This document shows, one piece after another, positions 43,104-52,257 of a stretch of DNA of 64,000 nucleotides. The notes under the pieces are model-generated. The model had not been told where the DNA came from. It made no database searches and was given only the letters and a program-made list of their open reading frames with translations. The stretch comes from JAVBWO01 sp036677375. Lineage in GTDB: Bacteria; Bacillota; Dehalobacteriia; UBA4068; UBA4997. Numbering within the stretch: position 1 is the first letter of the stretch; every line of letters begins with the position of its first letter. The position numbers were made by a program, and so were the translations under genes. Location: positions 62,001-126,000 of the forward strand of contig JAVBWO010000020.1 in assembly GCA_036677375.1 (NCBI GenBank). Reading direction: 5' to 3'.

Positions 43104-46100
43104 GTGATTCAAAAAAGAATACCGTTCTATATTGCGCTTATGATGGTTTTTACGCTATTATTGGGGGGATTTGCCTTACCCGCCTATGGGGATGACAATC
43201 CCCAAGACGATGGCTCCTACGGTTATATCTTCAAACTGAAAGACGACGCTTCCGTTAACCTGCGCCTGATGGATGCCAATGGCGGCACCATAGAGTTATT
43301 GAAAGAGGAGTCGCTTTATTTGGCGCCGGATCTTGCCAGTATCCGAAACTATACGGATGAAAGTAATGTGGCATATATCGTCCCTAACTGCCCCATTCAG
43401 CTTCTGGAATTTCCGGATACGGCTCCGGACGACCCTTATTATATTAATCAGTGGAATTTGAATAAGATCAATGTTGCGGCCGCCTGGCAAAAAGGGCTGT
43501 ACGGCCAGGGCGTCACCGTGGGCGTGATCGATTCCGGGCTGAATGCCGGCCATGAGGATTTGACGGGGCTGCAGGTTACCGGGAAAAATTTCACAGTCAT
43601 ATCCGGCGATTTGACGCAGAATACCTCTAATTATACAGACGATCAGGGCCATGGCTCTTTCGTAACGGGCATCATTGCCGCCGATATCAATAACGGCACA
43701 GGAGTCTCCGGCATGACCGATCAAGTGAAAGTGGCCTCTTTGCGGGTCTTTGAAAATGGGCGCGGTACTTTGGCCGGTGTGATTTTAGCGCTTCAGGCCG
43801 CGGTGGATGATTATGACTGCGACGTGATCAATATGAGTCTTGGTACCAGCAGTCTTACTTCGCAGCAGCTGACAGCTTTGCAAGATGCCATTAACCATGC
43901 GGCTGAACAGGGGGTGCTGCTCATCGCCGCGGTGGGCAATGACGGAAACAGTACCCTTTCCTATCCGGCGGCCTGCGATCATGTCATCGGCGTGGGTTCG
44001 GTGGATTCTTCCCTGACGGTTTCCAGCTTTTCTCAAAGAAATAGCAGTGTCTTTGTGAGTGCCCCGGGCGAACTTCTTTCCAGCCTTTGGTGTGGTGCAA
44101 GCAACAGCTATAATCTGGCGAAAACCGACGGCAGCTCTTCCGGTACTTCCTATGCGGCGCCCTGTGTTGCCGCCATGGCGGTGATGGCCAAGAATGTTTG
44201 GCCGGAAATTACCACGGAAGACTTCAAGACCTTGCTTAAGGAAACGGTAACGGATAAAGGAGTTGCCGGCTATGATACCAGCTATGGCTATGGCGTTGTT
44301 GATGTGGAGACTTTTGAAGCTGCGCTTTTCCGAACGAATACCATTACATTTTATTTAAACGACGGCAGTTTTGCCGAAGGGACAACCATTCCCACACACT
44401 TTATCGTGACAAGCGAAACCATCGTGCTTCCGACGCCTGAAAAAGCGGGCTACACCTTCGGCGGCTGGTATACGACGGCGGATTTTCAAGAGGGTACGGC
44501 CGTGAGCCAGATCCCACAAGGTTCCTCCGGTAATCTAGAATTCTATGCCAAGTGGACGAAGACGACTTATACCATTACTTATCAGCTGAACGGTGAAGAC
44601 GTCAGCAATGACGGCAACCCGGCCGGTTATCAAATCGACAGCGCCACCATCACTCTGGTCGACCCGGTATACGAAGGCCATATCTTTGATGGCTGGTATA
44701 CGACGGAAGATTTTCAAGACGGCACTAAGGTAACTGAGATTCCCACCGGTTCTTGCGGCAATTTGATTTTTTATGCCAAGTGGCTTAAACCGTATGCCCT
44801 GACCCTGGATTTTACGGAATATACCTTTGCGCAAGCGGCGGTGGGCTATGACGAACAATCTGTTGCCACCTTTACCCTGACCGGCAGCGGCGGCGAGACC
44901 GTTAGCGGCATTGTCGTTTCCCTGGACGGGGAGAATGCGGCCGACTATTTTGAGATAACGCAACCCCAAGTAACCAGTTTAGCCAACGGCGCTACGACCA
45001 CATTTACCGTGAAGCCGAAAACCGGCCTTGCCATTGGTACTTACCAGGCGGCGGTAACGGTAACCGGTGATAATGGTGCGACGGCAACGGCTACGGTTTC
45101 CTTTACCGTGACCAAAGTCTTTGTGACATCCATTGTGGTGACCGGTGCTGACAATGCCGCAAAGATTACCACAAAAAGCGGCACCTTGCAGCTGAATGCA
45201 ACAGTTTTGCCTAGTAACGCCACAGACCAAGGCGTCACTTGGACTGTTACAAGCGGTGCGGGCTATGGCAGTGTCGGCACGACCGGGCTTTTGACCGCTT
45301 TAGCCAATGGCAGCGTTACGGTGAGAGCCACCGCAAAAGACGGTTCCGGTATCTATGGCGCTATGACCGTCAGCGTCAGCGGACAAACGGAGACAATCAC
45401 GTCGGGTGGCGGCGGCGGTGGCGGCGGCGTAACACAATATACCATTACCGCGAAAGCGGGAACGGGAGGCAGTATTTCGCCCACTGCTGCAACGGTGGAT
45501 AGCGGAGACGATGTCACCTTCACTATAACGGCCGATACAGACTATAAACTGGGCCGGCTTCTGGTGGACGGCAGCGAGGTAGAACTTGCCGCTTCCTATA
45601 CCTTTGAGAATATCAAGAAAAACCACACCATTGAAGCGGTCTTTATTTTTCTGCCCGCCGCGGCGGTCTGGGTCAATCCTTTTGCTGATGTGGCAGCACA
45701 AAATTGGTACTATGAAGCAGTTTCCTTTGCTAACCGGAATCATCTGTTCCAAGGGACGGCGGATAAGACTTTCAGTCCGAATAGTACCATGACGCGGGGC
45801 ATGTTTGTGACCGTGCTGGGCAGGCTGTATGAATTAAACGGTAAAAAGATTACGGCAGGAGCGGGCAGCCCTTTTTCGGATGTGGCGGCAGACGCCTGGT
45901 ATGCTGATTATGTAACCTGGGCGGCGGCCAACGGCATTGTACAAGGCGATGCTTCCGGTGCTTTTCGCGCCAATGATTCCGTGACCCGTGAAGAGATGGC
46001 GCTCTTCCTCTACCGTTATGCTTCCTATGTGGGTTTGTCAATAGCAGATTCCAATGCCACATCCTTTGATGCCTTGCGGGATAGCGGCGATACGTCATCC

Positions 46101-46247
46101 TGGGCGGTGGAAGCCATGAAATGGGCTGCGGCCACCGGTATCTTGAATGGCAATGCCGACGGCGCCCTGCGTCCTCAAGGCAATGGCACCAGAGCGCAGG
46201 TGGCGCAAATGTTGCTGAACTTTTACAATAAAGTGCTGCAGCTTTAA
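43104..46247 (+). CDS. SLH-anchored subtilisin-like serine protease
   Basis: A 1047-residue secreted protease. After a signal peptide (about residues 1-30), the S8 catalytic domain shows D143 (VGVIDSGLNAGHEDL), H183 (QGHGSFVTGII), oxyanion N279 (AAVGNDGNS) and S349 (SSGTSYAAPC). Two InlB-type repeats (GGWYTTADF and DGWYTTEDF units, about 412-560) follow, then an Ig-like domain, a BIG2-type domain, a Gly-rich linker (GGGGGGGG) and a bacterial repeat domain. Three SLH domains (about 855-1047) anchor it to the wall. I chose GTG 43104 with RBS GGGAGGG. It would process proteins or peptides at the cell surface. Confidence 0.94.
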   Translation: MIQKRIPFYIALMMVFTLLLGGFALPAYGDDNPQDDGSYGYIFKLKDDASVNLRLMDANGGTIELLKEESLYLAPDLASIRNYTDESNVAYIVPNCPIQLLEFPDTAPDDPYYINQWNLNKINVAAAWQKGLYGQGVTVGVIDSGLNAGHEDLTGLQVTGKNFTVISGDLTQNTSNYTDDQGHGSFVTGIIAADINNGTGVSGMTDQVKVASLRVFENGRGTLAGVILALQAAVDDYDCDVINMSLGTSSLTSQQLTALQDAINHAAEQGVLLIAAVGNDGNSTLSYPAACDHVIGVGSVDSSLTVSSFSQRNSSVFVSAPGELLSSLWCGASNSYNLAKTDGSSSGTSYAAPCVAAMAVMAKNVWPEITTEDFKTLLKETVTDKGVAGYDTSYGYGVVDVETFEAALFRTNTITFYLNDGSFAEGTTIPTHFIVTSETIVLPTPEKAGYTFGGWYTTADFQEGTAVSQIPQGSSGNLEFYAKWTKTTYTITYQLNGEDVSNDGNPAGYQIDSATITLVDPVYEGHIFDGWYTTEDFQDGTKVTEIPTGSCGNLIFYAKWLKPYALTLDFTEYTFAQAAVGYDEQSVATFTLTGSGGETVSGIVVSLDGENAADYFEITQPQVTSLANGATTTFTVKPKTGLAIGTYQAAVTVTGDNGATATATVSFTVTKVFVTSIVVTGADNAAKITTKSGTLQLNATVLPSNATDQGVTWTVTSGAGYGSVGTTGLLTALANGSVTVRATAKDGSGIYGAMTVSVSGQTETITSGGGGGGGGVTQYTITAKAGTGGSISPTAATVDSGDDVTFTITADTDYKLGRLLVDGSEVELAASYTFENIKKNHTIEAVFIFLPAAAVWVNPFADVAAQNWYYEAVSFANRNHLFQGTADKTFSPNSTMTRGMFVTVLGRLYELNGKKITAGAGSPFSDVAADAWYADYVTWAAANGIVQGDASGAFRANDSVTREEMALFLYRYASYVGLSIADSNATSFDALRDSGDTSSWAVEAMKWAAATGILNGNADGALRPQGNGTRAQVAQMLLNFYNKVLQL

Positions 46248-46314
46248 TTCTTTTCATATAAAATAAAGAGTGAATATACGCTTACGAAATTACAGTGACT
46301 TTATGCCGATATCT

Positions 46315-46357
46315 CCAAGCCCCGCCGGGTCGCACCAGGTGGGGCTTGGTTTGTTAT
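46315..46357 (+). terminator. Rho-independent terminator of the protease gene
   Basis: Stem CCAAGCCCC / GGGGCTTGG (46315-46323 and 46341-46349), then TTTGTTAT. Confidence 0.8.
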
Positions 46358-46541
46358 CAGCAACAACCGCCGATGTCAAGCATGCTTGTTGTCTTGATTT
46401 AAGGTTCTTGATGATTTGCTGCCTGGATAGTATTGATTATTTGGCAATCAAGGCGTAAAAAAATGAATAAGAGGCATTTTATGATTGATACTAACCAAAC
46501 GACCGTTTATATGAAATATATTTTAAAAAGGGGCTGTCAAT

Positions 46542-47087
46542 ATGTTAGGTGTATCGATTCTTATATTTGTAGTTTTTTCTTTTATTGAGATTTTCACCTT
46601 TATTAAACTGAAGAATAGGAATCAGGCGAAAATTGTCAAAACGGCAATTACCAGTTATATCATTTTCTCGCTTCTATGGCTGGCGGTTCAATGGCACCTT
46701 CTTGCGGTTAACGAGTATATTCTGATCTTATGTATGATATCCCTTGCCGGACATCATTATATAGGATTCTATTGGGATTTTTACATGCGGTCAAAAACAG
46801 TGGATCGTTATTTACATGCCTTCGGCACTTTTTCCTTTGCGTTGCTTTTCTATCGTTTGCTGCAAAATTTTGTATTAACGGGAGGTTCCAAGGCTTATCA
46901 GGCTATTTTTGTGTTTACAACGGGGGTGGCGTTGGGCGCGTTATTTGAGACCTTTGAATATGCCCAAGATGCTAAAAACGGTACGCACCATCAGCACGGG
47001 CTTAAGGATACCAATTTCGATGTGATTTTTAATATGATCGGCTCTCTGGGCGCTGCTATTTTTGCGTATTTCTATCTGGTTGTATAG
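46542..47087 (+). CDS. YjdF/DUF2238-like membrane protein
   Basis: A 181-residue membrane protein with about five hydrophobic segments. The conserved-looking part is LGALFETFEYAQDAKNG, then the LKDTNFDVIFNMIGSLGAAI C-terminal region, a pattern known from YjdF/DUF2238 proteins (acidic residues facing the membrane before and after a polar loop). RBS AAGGGGCTG precedes ATG 46542. Function unknown; it stands alone between two terminators. Confidence 0.75.
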   Translation: MLGVSILIFVVFSFIEIFTFIKLKNRNQAKIVKTAITSYIIFSLLWLAVQWHLLAVNEYILILCMISLAGHHYIGFYWDFYMRSKTVDRYLHAFGTFSFALLFYRLLQNFVLTGGSKAYQAIFVFTTGVALGALFETFEYAQDAKNGTHHQHGLKDTNFDVIFNMIGSLGAAIFAYFYLVV

Positions 47088-47120
47088 CTTTCTTAAAAAA
47101 AGATGAAAATAAAATGAATT

Positions 47121-47149
47121 AAAGTGGATGATGAATCCACTTTTTTTAT
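47121..47149 (+). terminator. Rho-independent terminator
   Basis: Stem AAAGTGGAT / ATCCACTTT with loop GATGA, followed by TTTT. It ends the membrane protein transcript. Confidence 0.9.
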
Positions 47150-47348
47150 GTAACACTGCTACGGACCGTAACCATGATCTTACCTCCTCAGCATTGAATT
47201 TAATTTTTGTTTTTTCGCTATTGTGATACTCTTTAAAATAGGGTATGCTGCAAACATGGAGTTTTTCAATATGGTAGCTATTGACAAAAGGTAAAGCAAA
47301 TTTTAATATTAATCATATAATTTTAATATGAATTAAGGGGGAGAGGAA

Positions 47349-48281
47349 ATGGCTAAAATTTATCAATCATTGACGGATTTGATTGGGCAAACGCCGCTTC
47401 TGGAGCTGACCAATTATGAAAAGAAACATGAATTGAAAGCGGCGCTTATCGGCAAGCTGGAATATTTCAATCCCGCGGGAAGCGTGAAAGACAGAGTGGC
47501 CAAGGCGATGCTGGATGATGCGGAGGCCAAAGGGCTGCTTGCCCCAGGTGCTGTCATCATCGAGCCAACCAGCGGCAATACCGGAATTGGCTTGGCGGCT
47601 GTAGCGGCGGCCAGGGGTTACCGGGCTATTTTCACCATGCCGGAGACCATGAGCATGGAGAGAAGGACCCTCTTGAAGGCTTACGGCGCGGAGATCGTGC
47701 TGACGGAAGGTGCCAAAGGCATGAAAGGAGCCATTGCCAAGGCGGAAGAGCTGGCCCGGGAGATCCCCGGCGGCTTTATTCCCGGCCAATTCGTCAACCC
47801 TGCCAATCCCGCTGTGCATAAAGCCGCCACCGGTCCGGAGATCTGGCGGGATACCGACGGAACCGTTGCTGTTTTCGTAGCGGGCGTCGGCACCGGCGGC
47901 ACCATAAGCGGTGTTGGAGAATACTTGAAATCGCAAAATCCCGCTGTTCAGGTCGTAGCGGTGGAGCCGGCCGATTCTCCTGTACTTTCCAAAGGGACGG
48001 CGGGATCCCATAAGATCCAGGGCATCGGCGCCGGATTTGTGCCGAAAACCTTGAATACCGGCATCTATGACGAGATCATGACGGTGGAGAACGAAGACGC
48101 TTTTCGGGCCGGGAAAGAGCTTTCCAGAACGGAAGGCATCTTGGTCGGCATATCGTCCGGCGCCGCGTTGTGGGCGGCTACCGAAGTTGCCAAACGCCCG
48201 GAGAATGCGGGGAAGTGCATCGTCGTCCTCTTGCCTGATACCGGGGAGCGGTATCTCTCGACCCCATTATTTAGCGAATGA
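47349..48281 (+). CDS. cysK: Cysteine synthase (O-acetylserine sulfhydrylase)
   Basis: A 310-residue PLP enzyme that makes cysteine from O-acetylserine and sulfide. The PLP Lys lies in YFNPAGSVKDRVAK, the substrate loop is EPTSGNTGIGLA, the phosphate-binding loop is GVGTGGTISGVG, and GISSGAALWAA is near the C-terminus. RBS GGGGGAGAGG precedes ATG 47349. Monocistronic, ending in a terminator. It counterbalances the cysteine-degrading CyuA-like enzyme at 25.3 kb. Confidence 0.95.
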   Translation: MAKIYQSLTDLIGQTPLLELTNYEKKHELKAALIGKLEYFNPAGSVKDRVAKAMLDDAEAKGLLAPGAVIIEPTSGNTGIGLAAVAAARGYRAIFTMPETMSMERRTLLKAYGAEIVLTEGAKGMKGAIAKAEELAREIPGGFIPGQFVNPANPAVHKAATGPEIWRDTDGTVAVFVAGVGTGGTISGVGEYLKSQNPAVQVVAVEPADSPVLSKGTAGSHKIQGIGAGFVPKTLNTGIYDEIMTVENEDAFRAGKELSRTEGILVGISSGAALWAATEVAKRPENAGKCIVVLLPDTGERYLSTPLFSE

Positions 48282-48318
48282 TTCTTTCCTTATAAGTATA
48301 ATTAACATATAGAATTAA

Positions 48319-48366
48319 GACACAAAAGACAGGAGAGCCCTTGATGCCTCCTGTTTTTTGTGTCTA
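48319..48366 (+). terminator. cysK: Rho-independent terminator of cysK
   Basis: Long stem GACACAAAAGACAGGAG / CTCCTGTTTTTTGTGTC with a 12-base loop. Confidence 0.9.
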
Positions 48367-48442
48367 AGGTGCTAATTCCCAGCATACAATAAATTGTATC
48401 ATTAATCGAAAGATCAAAGATGTCCCGGAAGCGGATTTTTAA

Positions 48443-48557
48443 GAAAATATATTCCAATAAAACCTTTTAATAAAATTTTTATTTTTATTAATAAAATATT
48501 TTCTAATAGATTTGATTGAATATTTAAAAAATATTACATGATTTTCTTGAAAATATT
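48443..48557. promoter_or_regulatory. Repeated GAAAATATT motifs upstream of the Grd-like locus
   Basis: GAAAATAT at 48443-48450, inverted AATATTTTC at 48495-48503 and GAAAATATT at 48549-48557 lie in the very AT-rich region before the XRE-cupin gene; the last copy overlaps the -35 box. They may be operators of that regulator. The AT-richness makes chance matches plausible. Confidence 0.35.
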
Positions 48558-48575
48558 CAGTGAATCGAATATAAT
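48547..48575 (+). promoter_or_regulatory. Promoter of the XRE-cupin / Grd-like operon
   Basis: TTGAAA (48547-48552) and TATAAT (48570-48575) with 17-base spacing, 90 bp upstream of the regulator start. Confidence 0.8.
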
Positions 48576-48664
48576 GTTTTTGGAGAAAGCGGCCAAGAAG
48601 CTATCGGTAAATAATCCGTCATAATATTATAACGGCGAATTATGGTAGTAGGAGGAGAGTTGTT

Positions 48665-49210
48665 GTGGAACATATCGGTTCGCGCCTACGGGAGCTTCGA
48701 AAACGCAATAAGGTATCTTTGCTGGAACTGGCGAAATGCACCCAAATGTCTTATTCCTTCCTTTCCCAGTTGGAAAACGGCAAATATTCTATCACCATTG
48801 CCAATCTGCAAAGGCTGGCGGAATTTTTTGGTGTGGATATGGTCTATTTTTTACAGCATAACGATCCCGATAAGATCCATGTCACCAGAAAAAGCAATCC
48901 GGCGCTTCCCGCGGTGGAAGAGGGTATGGTTTACCAGATCCTGACCACGGGAGACGAGGAGCATATGCAGGTATCCAGGGTCCAACTACCCATGAATTTC
49001 CCCGATGCCCAGCATTTGCGCAGTCATGCCACAGGAGATGAAGTGCTTTATGTTTTAAGCGGCTGTTTATCGGTACAGGTGGGGGAAAATAATTATGTTT
49101 TGGAACTTGGCGACACCATCTATTACCCTGCTACCTATGGTCATTATATGGCCGCTATTGAAGAAGGTACAACGTTTTTCCTGATTAGGGCGCCCGCGCA
49201 AAAAGAATAA
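48665..49210 (+). CDS. XRE-cupin transcriptional regulator
   Basis: A 181-residue regulator with an N-terminal XRE helix-turn-helix (IGSRLRELRKRNKVSLLELA, then MSYSFLSQLENGKYSITIANL; about residues 4-60) and a C-terminal cupin (HATGDEVLYVLSGCLSVQVG, LELGDTIYYPATYGHY; about 105-175) that could bind a small ligand or metal. GTG 48665 is preceded by GGAGGAG. This architecture often controls amino acid or amine catabolism, matching the adjacent reductase and permease. It precedes the selenoprotein gene by 81 bp. Confidence 0.93.
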   Translation: MEHIGSRLRELRKRNKVSLLELAKCTQMSYSFLSQLENGKYSITIANLQRLAEFFGVDMVYFLQHNDPDKIHVTRKSNPALPAVEEGMVYQILTTGDEEHMQVSRVQLPMNFPDAQHLRSHATGDEVLYVLSGCLSVQVGENNYVLELGDTIYYPATYGHYMAAIEEGTTFFLIRAPAQKE

Positions 49211-49291
49211 AATTGGTTTTGCTAAACGGTAAGTGGCATACCGTTAAATTGGCAGTGTCGAAAACAGGAAAACAGGAAATGAGGTGGACGT

Positions 49292-50629
49292 ATGACGCTC
49301 AAAGCACTCTGCTATATCAACCAGTTCTACGCCGGTATCGGCGGCGAGGCTCAGGCCCATGAAGGGCTGCATGTTTATGAAGGAGCCAAAGGCCCCGGCA
49401 TTGGGATGGAGGCCATGTGGGGCGGGGAAATGATGGTGGTGCGCACCCTGGCCTGCGGTGACAATCATTTCAACATTGACGAGAACTATGAAGCGCTGAA
49501 GCCGGAACTGAAAAGGTTTGTGGAGGAGGTGGAACCGGATGTGGTCATTGCGGGCCCTGCCTTTAACGCCGGACGCTATGGCGTGGCCTGTGCCAAGTTT
49601 TGTGATTTTGTCCGTTTTGAGCTGGGTATCCCCGCCGTTTGCGCCATGTCGCCACAAAACCCGGCGGTGCAGATGTTTGTTTTGAATCATTACATCGTGG
49701 AAACTACCCAAACGGCTGCCGGTATGCGCAGCTCCCTGCCGCCGCTGGCCAGGCTTGCTTTAAAGCTGGCGAAAGGGGAAAGGATCGGCACCGCTTCGGA
49801 AGAGGGTTATATCCCCACCGGACATCGGGTTAATGAGTATGATGAGAAATCCGGCGCCAAGCGGGTGGTGGAGATGCTGGTAAAAAAAATGAACCGCCAG
49901 CCTTACCGTACCGAAATTCCCTTAAGAAAATTAAGCAAGGTTCCGGCGGCGCCGGCTTTAAAAGACCCGGCTAAAGCCAGGATCGCCTTGATTACCACCG
50001 GTGGTCTGGTACCCAAAGGCAATCCGGATAAGCTGAAAATGCTATGCTCCGTTGCCTATGGCACTTATCCCATAGACGCCGTTACATTTAACAGTAATAA
50101 CTACGAGTCCATCCATGGCGGTTATGATACCACCACAGTAAACGAAAATCCCAACCGTCTGGTGCCTTACGAAGAGGCAACCAAACTGGAAAAGGAAGGG
50201 GTGATTGGCGAACTGGCGCAATATTTTTTGGCCACCTGCGGTATTGGCACCAATGTGGCCATGAGTGAGAAGCTGGGGCACCAAATGGCGCTGCAGTTGA
50301 AGAAAGACGGCGTGCAGGGCGTTATCCTTTCTTCGGCCTGAGGTACCTGCACACGCTGCGGTGCAGTGATTTCCAAAGAATTTGACAAAGAAGGCATCCC
50401 CATTGCCCATGTCAATGCTTTCTCCTCCATTGCTTTGTCCGCGGGAGCCAACCGGATCATAACGGGCGGGGATTTTACCTGCCCCATCGGCGACCCGGAA
50501 CTGCCGCCTGAACGGGAAAAGGATTATATGAGGAATATCCTTTTAAAGGCCCTGGAAGCCATCGCAACCGATGTAAGCGGGCCTACCATTTTCAGCGTGC
50601 GCAAAGGCGAAGGGAAGGAGGCAAAATAA
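49292..50629 (+). CDS. GrdB-like selenoprotein (glycine/sarcosine/betaine reductase component B type)
   Basis: A 445-residue selenoprotein. The in-frame TGA at 50339-50341 is read as selenocysteine 350: the frame continues past it for 95 codons, and the context VILSSA-U-GTCTRCGAV matches the U-x-x-C redox motif of GrdB (C353 and C356 follow). In glycine reductase, GrdB's Sec takes the carboxymethyl group from the substrate. A hairpin five bases after the TGA fits a bacterial SECIS. RBS GAGGTGG precedes ATG 49292. Ordinary gene-callers would split it at the TGA. It is one base from its GrdE-like partner. The substrate is unknown; grdA, grdC and grdD are not in this window. Confidence 0.93.
50347..50366 (+). 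promoter_or_regulatory. SECIS-like hairpin
   Basis: CTGCAC (50347-50352) pairs with GTGCAG (50361-50366) around the loop ACGCTGCG, beginning five bases after the UGA codon. Bacterial SECIS elements lie inside the coding region directly 3' of UGA and carry a G/U-containing apical loop for SelB, which fits. Confidence 0.8.
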
Positions 50630-50630
50630 C

Positions 50631-51953
50631 ATGGATCGCAAATTGACCAGAAATTATTTTATAGTCCGCGAATTGGCGGAAGGTGAGCGTTGCGCCTACG
50701 AAAACGGCGTTCTGACGGTGAATTATGACGAACTGCTGGAAGTTGCCGCACCTCATCTGAAAAACATTGCCAAGGTCTGGTTCGAAGTCTGCCGTCCGGG
50801 GGAAAACGCCAGGATCATTCATGTTTTAGACGTGATCCAACCCATGTTTAAGGTAGAAACCCCCAATCATCGGGGCGGCGAATATGCGGGGATCTTAAAT
50901 ATGCCCTTTACCGCCGGCACCGGCACCACCAACCTTTTGGACGGTTTTTCCGTCATGCAATGCGCCGCCTTGCCCTGGGACGAGGTGAACGCCTCCAGCG
51001 GGCTGCTCTATACCAGAGACGGCATAATTGAAATGACAGGCTTCTATCAGGACCATACCCCCTTTGCCAAAACCATTAACCTCATCATGAACTTTGCGGT
51101 GCAGGACGGTAAATCCGCCGAAGAATATGACAACGATATCCGAAAAAGCTCCATGCGGGTAGCCCAATACCTGGCCAGTCTGACCAAAGACAAGATACCG
51201 GATGAGGTGAAGGTCTTTGAAAATAGGCCGGTGGAAGGCCTGCCCAAGGTGGCCTTGGTGTGGCAGTGTCAGAATCAGGGCGTCTATGCCAATACCCTCC
51301 TTTACGGCCTGCCCATTTATGATATCGTGCCCACTTTGCTGCATCCCAACGAAATGCTGGACGGCTGTGTGGTCAGCGGTAATTTTGCTTGGCCTACCAA
51401 TAAAGTACCCACCTATATCCATGTCAACCATCCCATCATCCTGGAGCTTTACGAGCATCACGGCGTAGATCTCAACTTTATAGGGGTTATTTTCTGCCGC
51501 AGTCATAATCCCAGCAACTGGCATAAGGAGCGTTGTTCCCAGATATGTGCCAAAATGGCGGATATGCTGGACGCCGACGGCATCATCATGGCCTGGGAGG
51601 GTGGCGGCAATGCCGCCATCGACGGTATGCTTACCATTCAGCACGCCGAGCTTCGGGGCATTGATGGGGCCATTATCACCTTTGAATTCGGCGGCAAAGA
51701 CGGTACCGAAGGGCAGCTTTTAGTGGACGACGTGCCGGAAGCCAATGCCATCGTCAGCTCCAGCAGCTGGGAACGGCCTGTTCATCTGGACGCGGTGGAA
51801 AAAGCCTATGGGGGCAGCTTTATGCGCCTGGATAAGGATACGGGGGGTTATTTCCCGCCGGCTACCGCCGCCATTGATTTCCCTACTAATATTTATATGT
51901 ATATGGGCGGCAACCATACGGGCTATAGCCACATGACTTGCCACGAATATTAA
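50631..51953 (+). CDS. GrdE-like component B proprotein homologue lacking the pyruvoyl-forming Cys
   Basis: A 440-residue homologue of GrdE/GrdG/GrdI. Shared landmarks include DVIQPMFKVETPNHRGGEYA, TRDGIIEMTGFYQDHTPFAK, YDIVPTLLHPNEMLDGCVVS and HHGVDLNFIGVIF. In GrdE the proprotein is cut at an internal SGN-Cys site and the Cys becomes a pyruvoyl group that binds the substrate amine. Here the site reads VVSGN-F: N251 is followed by F252, not Cys. A Cys six residues upstream (C246) and S249 remain. Autoprocessing in the known way should therefore not occur. It follows the GrdB-like gene by one base (RBS GGGAAGGAGG), the reverse of the grdE-grdB order. Confidence 0.9.
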   Translation: MDRKLTRNYFIVRELAEGERCAYENGVLTVNYDELLEVAAPHLKNIAKVWFEVCRPGENARIIHVLDVIQPMFKVETPNHRGGEYAGILNMPFTAGTGTTNLLDGFSVMQCAALPWDEVNASSGLLYTRDGIIEMTGFYQDHTPFAKTINLIMNFAVQDGKSAEEYDNDIRKSSMRVAQYLASLTKDKIPDEVKVFENRPVEGLPKVALVWQCQNQGVYANTLLYGLPIYDIVPTLLHPNEMLDGCVVSGNFAWPTNKVPTYIHVNHPIILELYEHHGVDLNFIGVIFCRSHNPSNWHKERCSQICAKMADMLDADGIIMAWEGGGNAAIDGMLTIQHAELRGIDGAIITFEFGGKDGTEGQLLVDDVPEANAIVSSSSWERPVHLDAVEKAYGGSFMRLDKDTGGYFPPATAAIDFPTNIYMYMGGNHTGYSHMTCHEY

Positions 51954-52257
51954 GAGCCAATCAAAAGCCTTCTTGGAAAACATTGCAATCGCATTGCATC
52001 TTGATTCTAAAGTTTTTTTAATCGCCAAGAACCTAGTACACCGAATCCTTGTGTACATCGGCGGTCTGTTTTGTGCAATACTGCGTTGTTGTCAATCAGA
52101 ATACATAAAGGATTCCTCAAGACTTTGCCTTGTCCTGCGCAAAACATCCTAACCGCTATATCACAATTTTAGATGTTACAGTGTACTAGAGTGGAAAAAC
52201 ATGACAAAGGCTACTGACATTTGAAAAATTTGAATGAATTTTATTTGGAGGTGCGGA
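51954..52257. other. 304-bp gap with GTACAC-type inverted repeats
   Basis: No gene. CTAGTACAC (52033-52041) is the exact inverse of GTGTACTAG (52181-52189), 139 bases apart, and a further GTGTAC lies at 52051-52056. The first two copies can form a hairpin with each other. They may be binding sites controlling the permease gene. Confidence 0.4.

Noticed and set aside
46270..46458. 62-codon frame after the subtilisin gene
   Set aside because: It spans the terminator hairpin of the protease gene and has no RBS.
50342..50629. Separate small gene downstream of a truncated GrdB-like protein
   Set aside because: Continuous homology across the TGA and the SECIS-like hairpin show this is the C-terminal part of one selenoprotein.
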